From Engraulis encrasicolus (taxonomy: Eukaryota > Chordata > Actinopteri > Clupeiformes > Engraulidae): a stretch of DNA of 64,000 nt. The notes below the pieces were generated by a model. That model worked only from the letters and a program-made list of their open reading frames with translations. It ran no database searches and was not told the DNA's origin. Location of the stretch: the NCBI RefSeq assembly GCF_034702125.1, contig NC_085865.1, forward strand, positions 27,847,914 through 27,911,913, written 5' to 3'. Made by a program: the position numbers and the translations under genes. Each line of letters starts with the position of its first letter. Position 1 is the first letter of the stretch. Of this stretch, positions 22,118 through 33,693 are shown piece after piece.

Positions 22118-22960
22118 GTTACCATCTCGGCATTGCTGGTCATGCCAGTACATCACATCAAACATCAAAGTGTGAACGAGCGTGTCTGCTATTGTAGGTG
22201 TATAATGTAGCTTCACCATTAGACATGGCTAAAGCTGACACCAGATGGTGGTGGAGATTAGGTCTCTCTCAAGATCGTAGTAGCATGTGTGCAGATGGAA
22301 ATACAACTGCACATATGTACATACAGACCATTACAAGGCAGGGATAGCACCAAACATACCAACATATGCCCACTGGTGTGGCGTCACATCTGATTTTCAA
22401 ATCAAGTAATACATACTGACAGACAGATTTACAGCCAGATGGGGCCATATTTATGCTGGAAGAAGGAAAAGAGAGTGTGTTTGTAATATTGTTGCATTTT
22501 GTGAGAGATAAACGCATTGTGTCGCTGTTGCCATGATTATTAATACTGTCCCACAGTGGTTTATCATTTATTTAACAGTTTGGATTGGAAGCTGGAAAGT
22601 GCCAGCTGGTCTCAATTGCAGTATTGTGACATTACCACCCACAAATTGTAATAGGTTAAGCTGTTGCACATCAGAAAAATAATATTGAGGAACTGTGATG
22701 ATAGATGAAAAGCTCACAAATGCTTGAAGAGTTTGGATTGGCAACTGCCAATTCTCTGCTGCCGTGTTTTGACAGAGCAGTAGGCAGCAGACAAACCTAC
22801 TCTATAAATAATAAACCAATGGAAATAGATACATTAGAAAATCAATGTTTCTCAACAACGTTTTTGACATGAATAAACTAAAAGGCTTGATGTTGCCTTT
22901 TGATGATGGCTTTTTTGAGGGGAACAGAATGGCAGTTGTGAATGAAGTGTCCCTGCTCTG
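21210..22960. other. No recognisable gene, one CA array
   Basis: Contains the CA microsatellite at 22048-22114 next to a C-rich tract. No gene or element was recognised in the remainder. Confidence 0.6.
22048..22114 (+). repeat. CA microsatellite
   Basis: Pure CA array of about 33 units. Confidence 0.95.
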
Positions 22961-24398
22961 TGTAGCCCTGTGAGAATTTGCTATCCTTTAATAATAATTT
23001 AATAATAAATAGTTGGTATAATAAATACTTTGAAATAAATACTGTTCATAATTAGAATAAATAAGTTCTAGTTTGAAAGGTTAAAATATTAAGAGCGTTG
23101 ATTAAGTTAATGAGAGTTCATTACATTGGGAGTGTCTTGACGTCATGTTTAAAACGAGGATGTAATGTAATATGCATTGAGAGTTTCTTGAATGTATATT
23201 TTTGTTTGCCTTACTATTATTTTCTGAAGGGTTTAAATGTCTGAAAGATGTTTATATTAATGTCAGAGAAGTTTCTAAAGATGCATAATATTTCGTTATG
23301 TCTTAATTTCTGTAACCAATCAGAAGCTAGAGAGTTGAGAGGTCGCAGGAAGTGTAGTAGTTGAGACTTGGAGAAGAAGGAGAAACCAGAGAAACTGATG
23401 TGTGCGTGTGAAGCCGGATTCCGTGAAGATAAGTTAAAATGGAAATGTGTAACCCATGTATTTCTGACCAGTAGACATAGTAGTAACAGAAGTGAACAAC
23501 GAGTGAGCTTATTTCGTTGTTACAATGACTTTGGGACTGTTTAAGAAGACCTACTGCCACTCGCGGTAAAAGTTCAGGCAGTCGCCATTCATGTTAATGT
23601 AAGCTTTCATTGTGAGTTAGCCATGCCGTGTGCTTTCGAAAACGGACATTGTTCGCCAGTCCGGAGAACAAGTTGTGTCGCGTGAGGAGCCAGAGGACAT
23701 TGTCTAAACTCCGGGTGAAGTTTACAGCCGTCGAGGACATCGTTTGGAGACAAAGGGTGTCGAGGTGCGGTGCAACACGCGTTGTGCATGCATGCAGCTC
23801 GTGGACGCTGCGCTGCGTGTGCTTGCTGGAGCAAGGAACCTTTTCTCTCATACACCATCACGTCTCGGTTGCCGTCTACTCTGAGTAATTCTACGCACCC
23901 AAGCATCTCTACTTCTTCTAAGCGCTGACTTTGGGGTATCTTACTAATAGTTTGCCGGCTTAAGTTTCCTTTTGGTATTTTCTATTTTCACAAGAGTATT
24001 GTTGCTGAATTATTATTATTGCTGAATATTACAAGTGTATTACTGTGAAGGTATTTGAATGTGATATTGATTATCATGGTTTGAAATAACTGAAAGGTAT
24101 ATTGGTTTAAATAGGAACTAAGGACTATATCTAAGGTTTATTTAAAGCTATACCCAAGGGGTATAGGATATTTTTGGTTAACAACTAAGAGAGTGAACTA
24201 TTTGCAATTCATCTAAACTTAATTAATTTATGTATGTGTGTGTTTTATGTGTGAATTTAAAGTAAAGTAACATTTATTTTAAAACTGACTGATTACTTAT
24301 TAAAACCAAAGGTATAACCTAATAACTTATTAGTTATAAAGGACCTAGGGTAGCTAAACCCCTGTGTAATTCCCTGTAAGGAGCAAAGGGGCGCTACA
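22961..24398 (+). mobile_element. Solo-LTR-like unit, 1.4 kb
   Basis: The unit begins TGTAGCCCTG and ends GGGCGCTACA, so it has the TG...CA ends and a 6-bp terminal inverted repeat (TGTAGC/GCTACA) typical of LTRs. It is flanked by tctg on both sides (22957-22960 and 24399-24402), a 4-bp target duplication. It has AATAAA-like motifs near its start and no coding sequence. No internal retroelement genes or second LTR are in the window. The length is long but possible for Gypsy or retroviral LTRs; the family is not identified. Confidence 0.65.
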
Positions 24399-24402
24399 TC
24401 TG

Positions 24403-24684
24403 GAAAACTTATTCACGGCACTGTAGGCCTATCTCTTGGTGTGTTCCCTTGATTCAAACTTCATACTGTTCTCAGTGTGCTAAGTCTTTGTCTTTTTATT
24501 TTGTGTTCTTCAAGATTTTATTCTGTTGTAAGTCCCTTTGGAAAACATTTTGCCTTATGTAATCTCATTTCATGTGATTCATATTTAGCTGATCGTTATT
24601 CATTTACTATTGGTGTAATTTGCTGCCACGTCTACTACAGACATAGAGAGCTAGTCTGATGCACTCACGAGTGCACACAGAAGT

Positions 24685-24746
<62 letters not shown>

Positions 24747-25479
24747 CTATTATCAAATACTAAGCATGCACGGCCTCCTTAAAATATGAGTACATGTCAT
24801 TGTTTCATACCACAGACTATTCATATCCCTCAATTGAACACGCTCAGATGTAAAATCGGAGAAATCATTTTTGTTTATGATAAGAAAATTGCTTATATGT
24901 GAGCAATCAATATGAGCATTATTGTGTGCTTACCATAGAAGGATGGAGAATTCCTTTCATGGGGTATTGATTATAACGAATACAGCAATCACGTTGCATG
25001 TGTTTGCTTGTCTCCCCATATCATTGTGTGGTATTGCTTCCCATTAAAGTTGATATAGTATTCATTTAGATCCAGACAACAAAAGCCACGCACACTAATG
25101 CTGCCATTTGGTATAATGTCCCATTACATGCGGTCGGCTGTAACGAAAATAGATGTTTATGAGGAGCCGTCACCACGCTTGTGTTTACCCCCAGTGCCCC
25201 CTACTTTCTCCACCTCCACAACCCATCACCTCATCTCCTCTTAGAGTGGAGCAGAGATAAATGAACTGCGTAAGCTCTGCTTGGCTGCTAATGGAAGCCA
25301 AAGAAAAGCTTGATCACGCATGTCGCTTAGCGTGTCCACTGTCGTTATGAGGCTGCTCCATAAACAAACTGTGACTGGCTCTCGCGGTCGCATGCCGGCA
25401 ACGGGGCCCTGATTTAAGGCCAGACGTGAGTCACTGAACCCATCCAGCCTCTCTCCTCTCCTCTCCTCCTGCCTTTATG
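24403..25479. other. No recognisable gene, one CA array
   Basis: CA array at 24688-24744. The rest shows nothing recognisable. Confidence 0.6.
24688..24744 (+). repeat. CA microsatellite
   Basis: Pure CA array. Confidence 0.95.
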
Positions 25480-25677
25480 CCAGGGTATACTATGAAAATC
25501 TTACAGGATGACGAGCATGTTTTGAACTGAGAATATGAAGCACTCCCCTCAGGAAGAAGATACAGACTCTCAAATTCTAACACAAATAGGTTCAAATTTT
25601 CAATGGTCCCTTGGTCAATTAAGTTATTAAAAAGTAGGTCTTAGAGAGAGTGAGTGAGTGAGTGAGTGAGTGAGTGA

Positions 25678-25738
<61 letters not shown>

Positions 25739-25932
25739 TGTGAGAGTGTGTGGTGGGGTTATTTGTTCTTTACTATCAGCAGCTGTCAGTATATGTTACA
25801 TGTTTCCATGTTTAGTATGTGTGTCACCTGTCTGTCTACTGTGCTGTGTTTTTGGTGTATATCACACTCTCATGTCCAAGCAAAAAATCTCTCTTGAAGA
25901 GACAATAAAGGATTATCTTATCTTATCTTATC
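25480..25932 (+). mobile_element. LINE 3' end (L2/CR1-like), C-terminal codons and tail
   Basis: At 25537-25644 the frame reads EALPSGRRYRL, then NRFKFSMVPWSIKLL and a stop. This is the conserved end of ORF2 in L2/CR1-type fish LINEs. A GTGA/TG microsatellite expanded directly after the stop (25647-25732). The 3' end is CAATAAAGGAT followed by a TTATC repeat tail, as such LINEs end in short tandem tails. The element is strongly 5'-truncated. Confidence 0.7.
25647..25732 (+). repeat. GTGA and TG microsatellite
   Basis: Tandem GTGA units grade into a TG array inside the LINE 3' UTR. Confidence 0.95.
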
Positions 25933-25935
25933 CTC

Positions 25936-26799
25936 AGCACCACCCCATGCACTGAACACTCACCCACCTCTCCTTCCTTTTCTGTAAAGGGGCCCTGACC
26001 TAAGTCCAGACGAGTGACATCCAACCCTCCCTGCCCACTCAACCCCTCTCCCAAACCCCATCCTTGTTAGCATCACCTGCACCATCCAACCCTTCTCCTC
26101 ACCTCCCACTCATATCCACGGCCCCTGCTGCACCACTCAACAAACCCAGCCCCTTTCCTCGCCTCCAGCCCCTTTCATCAGAGCCACCCACCCCTTCTCC
26201 ACCTGCCCCCTCATCATCAGCACCAATACGGCACCTCATCCTCCACCACTTAACCACCCCCCCTTCCCAATCCCCATCTTCACCATCATCACCACCATCA
26301 AACATCTCAACCCACCCCAACCTACCCAACACCTCTACTCTCCTCCGCCTTCCTCAGTGTCAGCCAATCCACTCACCTCTGACCCCTCTCCCATTCCCCA
26401 TCCCCTTGCCCCCCCATCTTCTGCATTACCAGCCAACTCACTTCTCCCTTACCCACTCTCGCCCAGCATCACCACCACCACCTCCAATGCCACCACCCTA
26501 TCCCTTCTCTCCCCTCCCCTATCGCCACCTCCACCTGCCCTTTTAACCATCCATCATACAGAGTAGAATGAGTTATTGCAAAGCAGTAGTGTCTGATTTG
26601 ACATAGCTCATACTTCTAAACCACAATTAGACCATAAGCCAAATTCAACACCTCAAAGAGTTTGTTGTAAATGAACAATGCTCAATGAACAATGAAAATA
26701 ACGCTATGCAGTTAGATATCCTTGTGTTGGTGTAATGCAGGCTTATTTCTGTTCTGTTTTTGATTGTGTACATCATAGCTTATCGAGGATGCACACAGG
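25936..26799. other. C/T-rich low-complexity tract, no gene
   Basis: About 26020-26560 is strongly CCT/CCA-biased on the plus strand. It yields long proline/serine-rich frames in more than one phase and no domain, so it is treated as non-coding. Confidence 0.6.
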
Positions 26800-26945
26800 G
26801 GTGGCTGGGGTGCTGTGGTGCAGCATGCTAAGACACCATATGCGAGTGACCCGGGTTTGAGTCTGGCCTGGGTCATTTCCCAACCCTACCCCGTCTCTCT
26901 CTCCCACTTACTTCCTGTCATCTAATATTATGAAACCAAATAACA
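26800..26945 (+). mobile_element. tRNA-derived SINE
   Basis: An A-box-like stretch (TGGTGCAGCATGCTAAG, 26816-26832) and a B-box-like GGGTTTGAGTC (26853-26863) stand at Pol III spacing. The body with CCGTCTCTCTCTCCCACTTA and CTTCCTGTC matches a common fish SINE. It is not a functional tRNA gene: no cloverleaf can be completed. Confidence 0.65.
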
Positions 26946-28197
26946 TTTTTTTTAAAGAATGCACTCATATCAGAGGATTCACAGTTGTTAATATTCACCC
27001 TTAATTGCCACATTCATTTGTATCACACTTAGTTTAATCTTGATTCCACACCACATCAGTCATTCTAACTGCGGCTGAATTCAGTCAGTACAAAGGGGAA
27101 AACAAAATTCAGTGCACAGATAAGCAACTACCTCAAAAAGCAATTAAAGCCTCTAAGTTAGCATTGATTCTGTTCAATTGTGCAACTGCACAAACAGCTA
27201 TTGTAAGCTCTGCTAAGACACACTTATCCAAAGAGAGCATCACCCACTTCTGCACAATAGGCCGCAGGGAAAGTCTATACAGATACATAAGTGGCGGAGC
27301 ACTGGTATTGTGGCAGGGGGGGCGAGAGATGTTTCAGAGGCCCCTTTCCTTACTATTTGGAGGGTGCGTTTTGGCTATCCAAAAGGCACCTTTGGAGACT
27401 TGGGAAAAACGCATGTGCATATCCACACATAATTGTCTTGGGAAAGGTCATACATAGCTGTAACAAGATCCCCTTTGACACACAGCTTCAGTGGACTTGG
27501 GAGTATGTCTCAAATGTGTTTCTAAGGTCAAATGTATCAGCTAAACTGATGAAATGTGGTACTATCCTGGGATTTTCAAAACCGGATTTCAGAAAAGAAG
27601 ATGTTCCAACCCCTGTAAGTCCTTGGCAGTGCATCACAAAATCTTCCTGACTCTTCATATGGATTCTACAGAGTCTCTTCTTTAAAATGGTACCAGCCAC
27701 TTCTTGATAGGTCAAAGTATGCAGACACAAGAGCCATTTAAGTAGGCGTTGTGCAAAACCTCAAAAAAACTCAAAAATAGCCCCGAAGCTTAAGAGGTTA
27801 ATATCCGATTACAGTAGTTCTATCTAGCTTAACACAACATTAGCCCATATGTTCTTCACTTCGTATGCATACAGTAGTCTAACAGTCCTTCACCACGGTT
27901 GCCTGCCTACATCATGCTAACCAGAGCTAAAGGCAACCAACCTCAGTGGGTATTGCCTACTGTGGTGTTCAAAAGTCAGCACAGCAGCAGTCTATTCGCA
28001 ATTCGGGAACTGATTAGGTTAGGCTACTAAATTATAAAGGTATAGTTCCATAAGCAGCCCGAGCCCTGCCATGGATTGTGTAACCTACACATACCGGGTA
28101 AAGTAGGCTACACCTTGTCTCCGGTTAGCCAAGCTAGCTGAAGACTACTTTATGACTGTGCAGTACAAAACAAAAGTGACAACAATTTAGACGTGGT
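26946..28197. other. No recognisable gene
   Basis: Overlapping frames at 27164-27730 have no recognised family. The sequence could be an old repeat but no boundaries are visible. Confidence 0.5.
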
Positions 28198-28539
28198 CCC
28201 AGATAGCAAAACCCTCCGGCATCTTTCTGGATCTTTCTGGCATTTCTCTGGGGAATGTACGATTTCAGTTGATTCCGGCAAATTAATGGCAACGTGGGAA
28301 TAATGCCAGAGATATTCTGGCTTTTCACTGGAATGCCACCCAAATAACAAAATCGGTGGTGCAGGAGGGCGGAGCTACAGATACTTTATGGTTCTTTCCC
28401 GGCAAGTTGGAATATTACCAGAAAACATTTTGTTCGGGTGGGGGGGCTTTTTTTAAACCTAGGGCCCAGGCAAAGATGACAGCGGCCCTGCCCTACGGAG
28501 ACGGTTGACACGCATGCTCATTTAGGTGAGACCGACTTC

Positions 28540-28645
28540 ATCCTGGGAATCTTTTCGGCGGGACAGTACAGTAGTCTAGTAACGAACCTGGACTCGATCT
28601 ACTACTGAACTAGGATATTGTGCTGTGTAAATAATTTGCATTGAG
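28540..28645 (+). other. Probable non-coding first exon
   Basis: The sequence ends ...GCATTGAG before GTAAGTAAAA, a strong donor. No ATG frame of note precedes it. The upstream boundary is not defined; 28540 is an arbitrary start. Confidence 0.35.
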
Positions 28646-29515
28646 GTAAGTAAAACGATTGTTATACTTTTGCCTAATAACTAGGCTACACTGTAGGCCT
28701 ACTCACTGTTCTTTGTTGTGTTTACCTGTGCTACAAGCTGAGGCAACATTTCTTGAGGTAATTTTCCTTTGGAGATAGCTAACATCTAGCCTACGGTATT
28801 TCAGATGTTTGTTCATGACTAAGTGCCATTAGGTCTCTTGACAGGCGTTTCAGTACGTATTAATTCATGTTATGTCATGTCATGGCTTTTAACTGGTTTG
28901 GAGGACAAGCTAGCGACCCTTGCTAGCATAGATGGCAGCTAATCCTTTTTGGACATTCGGCAAACGTCAGTATTAGAGCTAGATGACTGATATGCCAAGA
29001 CTACCGTATTTTATTCTCAATTTATCGTTGGTGTGCTATCATGGCCTTTGGTCATAACATATCGTACGGGCTTGAGACAGCCCGTTTGACTAGATTTCAG
29101 ATGCCTGCTGAGGTTTGGATTCAGAAATATTTTTTTTCAGAATAGGCGATATTGATGATTTGGGCAATGCTCCAACCATGCCAGTTATCGTAGGGTCAGG
29201 TGCTAATAGCAGAAATATTCTCTGCTAATAGCCACCCACTTCGTTGAGAACATGATGACTAATGTCAGGTCACGGATTATTGCTTTACCCTGAGCTCTAG
29301 TTCTAGTGCTATTCTCGAGTCCACATCGCTTTATGCAATATAGCCACCAGTTTCTTAGGTCGTTATCAGACGAAAGAGGGCAGTTTGTGACATACGTGAA
29401 TGATATATCTTTGAGGACACAAAGTAGCTGCCCTTATTATTACACATGCACGAGGTAATGTGATTAACAGAAATATCAGATTTGCAATAAAATAGTCCAT
29501 GTACTCTTGTCACAG

Positions 29516-29603
29516 GAGAGTCCATCAGCTCACTAACACGGGTGAGGGACAGATACCAAAGAGGAGGCTCTACAACATGAGGAAAGACGGCGATCCTCAA
29601 GCA
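29516..29603 (+). other. Micro-exon copy A (88 nt)
   Basis: Bounded by CTTGTCACAG and GTAAGTTGATTTACAT. Related to copies B and C in its first 10 and last 15 bases. Its length is not a multiple of three and the shared frame has a TGA, so it is either decayed or acts as a first coding exon. Confidence 0.5.
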
Positions 29604-29672
29604 GTAAGTTGATTTACATAAGAAAATGATGCAATATAAAGGTGTCTATTGTATGTATAAAAAGGACTTAAC

Positions 29673-29810
29673 ATTATGGTCAGAATTAGCTCCAGCTAGT
29701 GATAAGGTCTTAAAGGGTTTAATTAAAGGCTTTTTAAATTCACCATCAGTGTGCCTTGGAATCTTTGGCAGGCCTTATCAACAGTCACTGGAGCTAAGTC
29801 TGACCATAAT
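29673..29810. mobile_element. Small palindromic MITE in micro-exon intron
   Basis: ATTATGGTCAGA and TTAGCTCCAG at the left are mirrored by CTGGAGCTAA and TCTGACCATAAT at the right. The element is 138 bp and sits in the intron between micro-exon copies A and B. Confidence 0.75.
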
Positions 29811-30145
29811 TTTGAGCAACTTTATTTCCTTGAGCCAAAGTGCACCTGCTTATGAGAAAAAAAAGTGAAACAGCACTCCTCCATAATCAGCATTCCTAGT
29901 GAACAGTTGAATTTTTTTTTTAGCATATGTAGAAAAGACCAACTTACTAGCCACTTTGAGTCATTATTAAGTGTGTGTTTTAATAGTAAAATTCTTTCCA
30001 TTTTGGCTGGTGGAGAAAAAAGTTAATTAACAGCCCTGTGTATAACTGTAGGAGCAGACTGGACAGTGAAAGTGAATCCTGCCTGGACTTAACAGACCCC
30101 TATACCTAGAATGACCCAAACATTTGACTATTGCTCTTGTCACAG

Positions 30146-30226
30146 GTCCGTCCATGAGCCCACGTCTTCAGGCCAGGGGCCCGAGAGGAATTTCCAGTGA
30201 CATGGATCAACAGAGATCCTCAAACA
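30146..30226 (+). CDS. Micro-exon copy B (81 nt)
   Basis: Acceptor CTTGTCACAG, donor GTAAGTTGAT. Read in the phase shared with copy C it is open (PSMSPRLQARGPRGISS...), joining C through a split AGT codon. No known domain. Confidence 0.45.
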
Positions 30227-30534
30227 GTAAGTTGATCTTCTACATCAAATAAAGGAAATCATGTGAATTGTCTTTAAATAGAACACAAGCATTTGATTAC
30301 CAATCTCGTATAAGGTCAGTCCTTAAAAAATCAAGTGTGTGTGCGCGTGCCCTCCCGCCCATCTTTCTGAGTGTGCATGTGCTACAAACAAACTTATACC
30401 AATTTTTTGTTTAGTTTTTCTTGATTATTTAGATATATCAGTGAAATAATATAATTTGCATAATACTGAACTTTTTAACCCTGTGTATATGTAGAACAGG
30501 ACTTAAACATTTGACTATCTCACTCTCGTTACAG

Positions 30535-30612
30535 GTCAGTCCATGTGCCACGTTCCAGCCAGGGACCAAAAGGGGGGCTTTCGTCATGGGGCCAGACAGA
30601 CATCCTCAAGCA
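30535..30612 (+). CDS. Micro-exon copy C (78 nt)
   Basis: Acceptor CTCGTTACAG, donor GTAAGTTGATTTACAT. Open in the same phase as copy B (QSMCHVPARDQKGG...). Length is a multiple of three, so inclusion or skipping would keep frame. No known domain. Confidence 0.45.
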
Positions 30613-31007
30613 GTAAGTTGATTTACATGGATGCATTCTGAAGTTGAATTGAAGTAGTTATATTGTTGTACGCTGGCTACTATTCAATGTGTCAAAGTGA
30701 AATGTATTAATTGTTGTCCCATGAAAAAATGAACTGTATTTAAAAATCTCAATGTATCGTTCCAGGGATAAGAGTTCAAGAATGTTGTTGCAGGTGAAAT
30801 GATCATTGAAATTTGCTGATTCAATGCCATTTTTGTATCTTTACTTTTTGGAGAAATAGAGAGATGCATCCAGGCCACCCACTAGGAGGTGGAAAATCGT
30901 ACGAAGAGGTGGCTGTACCTGGCAGCAGACTGAGATGGGGTGAGGAAGAGAAGCACAGACCAAGAACGGAATGTCAGACATTTGCCCTTTTTTATGCCCA
31001 GCACACA

Positions 31008-31009
31008 CA

Positions 31010-31042
<33 letters not shown>
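31008..31042 (+). repeat. CA microsatellite
   Basis: Short CA array. Confidence 0.9.
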
Positions 31043-31043
<1 letters not shown>

Positions 31044-31066
31044 AGCATATAAACATGCACATAGAC

Positions 31067-31381
31067 CAGGGATGGGCAACTGGAGGCCCGGGGGCCACAT
31101 GTGGCCCACCTCCTCACTCAGCGCGGCCCTTAGATAAAAAATAACTACAGAAATAAATAGATAATGAGCAGATTTTTCAAAACACTACAGAATGAATATG
31201 TGGTAATTATGCTGTTGGCCGATAGAGAACACTCCCATTCCTTCCAAACAATATCGGCAGTCGCTGAGCAAGCAACTGCACCTCGAACTCTGAGTTGCAG
31301 TCCAAAGCCTGGTCATGTGGCCCTCCGATGGTGGTGATGAAAAAATGTGGCCCTCCTTAACATGAAAGTTGCCCATCCCTG
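31067..31381. mobile_element. Non-autonomous hAT element, perfect 8-bp TSD
   Basis: TIRs CAGGGATGGGCAACT and AGTTGCCCATCCCTG are flanked by acatagac at 31059-31066 and 31382-31389. The TIR sequence is typical of hAT/Charlie-like elements. The 315-bp interior has no coding sequence. Confidence 0.92.
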
Positions 31382-31610
31382 ACATAGACACAGGCGCACG
31401 TGCACACACATACACAGACTCTCAAACAAGATGAGTCTCTGGTGATGTTGGCAAATAATCTGAATCGATACACACAGCAATGATTCCACCATCATGCCCC
31501 ACCTACGCGAGTCCTGTCCTTCAGCATTGACTTTCTCCCCAGGTGTGGTGTGCCTTCATCCGAACCACAATGGCATCCCAAGCTGCACGCATGCATGCTA
31601 CGGTACACAC

Positions 31611-33171
31611 TAGGGTGCATCAAAAAAACGCCTTTTCAGCCTATTGATCTGTCTGGGTGATAAAAGTGTTCCACTGCATGTACAAATAACACATGCAAAA
31701 TATTTTTGCAATCCATGGTGGTTTACAGGTCCAACGGAATATGAGCTGATATGAAGGAATTGAGGATTAACTGTGTCAGTCTTTGCCAATTCAACGAAAC
31801 CCTCCCACCTAATATCTTGGACTGTTTTTGTGATTTTGTTGAAATATTTTAACCTAAATATTTGAATGAAATAAAACCACTTTGACATATGTAAAATAAC
31901 AGATTCCTAATTAACTATAATCATCAGTACCCCCCAAAATAATAGATATAAGTATTTCCGAGAAACTGGGAAATTCACACACTGACACAGGCTAAGCAAA
32001 AGGAAAAAGTTTTGGATGAATGATGTTGTAATAAATAAAGGCCTCATGAAAATCAGAGTGTTTGACTCTGAGTTTGTTAGGCATGGTGAATAACTGTTGA
32101 GCTGATCTTCAGCCATGGAGGGACTTTGAATTCTTACTTGCAACTCTCACAAGTAATTTCTGAAAGGACTTTACTCTGGTGTCTACAGGACACAAAGCAA
32201 CATTAGAATTATGTCAGCAGACCAAATTTTAGATGAACACTCTGTTCCTTTAATGCCACCACCTAGTGGATCCAGTTCTCAAAAGATAATGCCAGCAGGA
32301 CCCTCACACTCGAGCATCCGCAAAAGCAGCCGCACATTAGTGTTTGGTCTTGGTCCCAGCATTACAAAGGAAGATGGTCTGATCACTGGTGCCAAGTTGC
32401 CAAGCGGTAACCAGGTCTTGCGGTGTATGCTTTACCACTGTGATGCACAACTACATGAAAAGCGCCCTGGTTCTTTCGGAGCCTTATCACGGTTTGAGGC
32501 ATCAAGTACACCAAATGTAGCTGAAAGGAACATAGTGTTCATCTAAAATGTGGTCTGCTGACATAATTCTAATGTTGCTTTGTGTCCTGTAGACACCAGA
32601 GTAAAGTCCTTTCAGAAATTACTTGTGAGAGTTGCAAGTAAGAATTCAAAGTCCCTCCATGGCTGAAGATCAGCTCAACAGTTATTCACCATGCCTAACA
32701 AACTCAGAGTCAAACACTCTGATTTTCATGAGGCCTTTATTTATTACAACATCATTCATCCAAAACTGAAGATTTTTTTCCTTTTGCTTAGCCTGTGTCA
32801 GTGTGTGAATTTCCCAGTTTCTCGGAAATACTTATATCTATTATTTTGGGGGGTACTGATGATTATAGTTAATTAGGAATCTGTTATTTTACATATGTCA
32901 AAGTGGTTTTATTTCATTCAAATATTTAGGTTAAAATATTTCAACAAAATCACAAAAACAGTCCAAGTTATTAGGTGGGAGGGTTTCGTTGAATTGGCAA
33001 AGACTGACGCAGTTAATCCTCAATTCCTTCATATCAGCTCATATTCCGTTGGACCTGTAAACCACCATGGATTGCAAAAATATTTTGCATGTGTTATTTG
33101 TACATGCAGTGGAACACTTTTATCACCCAGACAGATCAATAGGCTGAAAAAGCGTTTTTTGATGCACCCTA
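31611..33171. mobile_element. Foldback element with TAGGGTGCATC ends
   Basis: Almost perfect inverted arms: 31611 to about 32250 pairs with about 32526 to 33171, starting TAGGGTGCATCAAAAAA and ending TTTTTTGATGCACCCTA. Arm differences are a few substitutions and short indels, so the insertion is recent. The insertion lies in CA-rich sequence, so acacac at both sides cannot be trusted as a duplication. The loop of about 275 bp carries most of a 111-codon frame. Confidence 0.85.
32211..32546 (+). CDS. 111-residue protein encoded across foldback loop
   Basis: The frame starts with ATG in the left arm (MSADQILDEHSVPLMPPP), crosses the single-copy loop (VFGLGPSITKEDGLITGAK, VLRCMLYHCDAQLHEK) and stops in the right arm. 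Codons in the loop look like real protein with no low complexity. I do not recognise a domain; it may be a remnant exon of the autonomous parent, possibly with a short Cys/His segment (CMLYHCD). Whether it is translated is unknown; the hairpin context would hinder expression. Confidence 0.4.
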   Translation: MSADQILDEHSVPLMPPPSGSSSQKIMPAGPSHSSIRKSSRTLVFGLGPSITKEDGLITGAKLPSGNQVLRCMLYHCDAQLHEKRPGSFGALSRFEASSTPNVAERNIVFI

Positions 33172-33539
33172 ACACACACACAAACACACTGGACTGTGAA
33201 CTAGGTCAGACACACACACATGCCTAAAGTAGCCAAGATCGAAAAGGCTGCATCGGTGGCTTGACTGCATCCATTTTTTGGAGGAACACCTTTGTCAATT
33301 TTGAGGAACTTTGTTGTGGGAAGATATTTTAAAATGTTGATAGTCAGACTCTTGTATACCCATTCGCTTCACTTTGATGTATTTTGTAATTGAGATGATT
33401 CATGCCACAGTGCTGAGTTAACACATCATGACAAATATGTCGCCTTAAAAGGTATGTTTGGTACCTGTGGGTCAAATGTCTCAGGAGCTCCCTGACTGCA
33501 GAACGTCTCAGGAAAGGACTCGACTTTTTATATTGTATG

Positions 33540-33693
33540 CAGGGTGCGATTTGTCAGAAAACCAGAAAGGGGGATGTGTTTCAGATGTCAACAATATCAA
33601 TGGAGTTACATTAAACTATGATTAAAATCATGTGGAAAAAGTGACAATATCAAAACCAGAAGAGGGGACAATCCCCCTACAAACCGCACCCTG
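33540..33693. mobile_element. Small hAT-type MITE, perfect 8-bp TSD
   Basis: CAGGGTGCGATTTGT and ACAAACCGCACCCTG are the ends (imperfect TIR). attgtatg flanks both sides (33532-33539, 33694-33701). Length 154 bp. Confidence 0.88.

Noticed and set aside
26064..26566. Proline/serine-rich frames of up to 160 codons
   Set aside because: The stretch is C/T-biased simple sequence, open in several frames on both strands, with no domain, no splice context and no codon pattern.
26816..26863. Possible tRNA gene
   Set aside because: A and B box matches only; the cloverleaf cannot be completed and the following body is a known SINE type.
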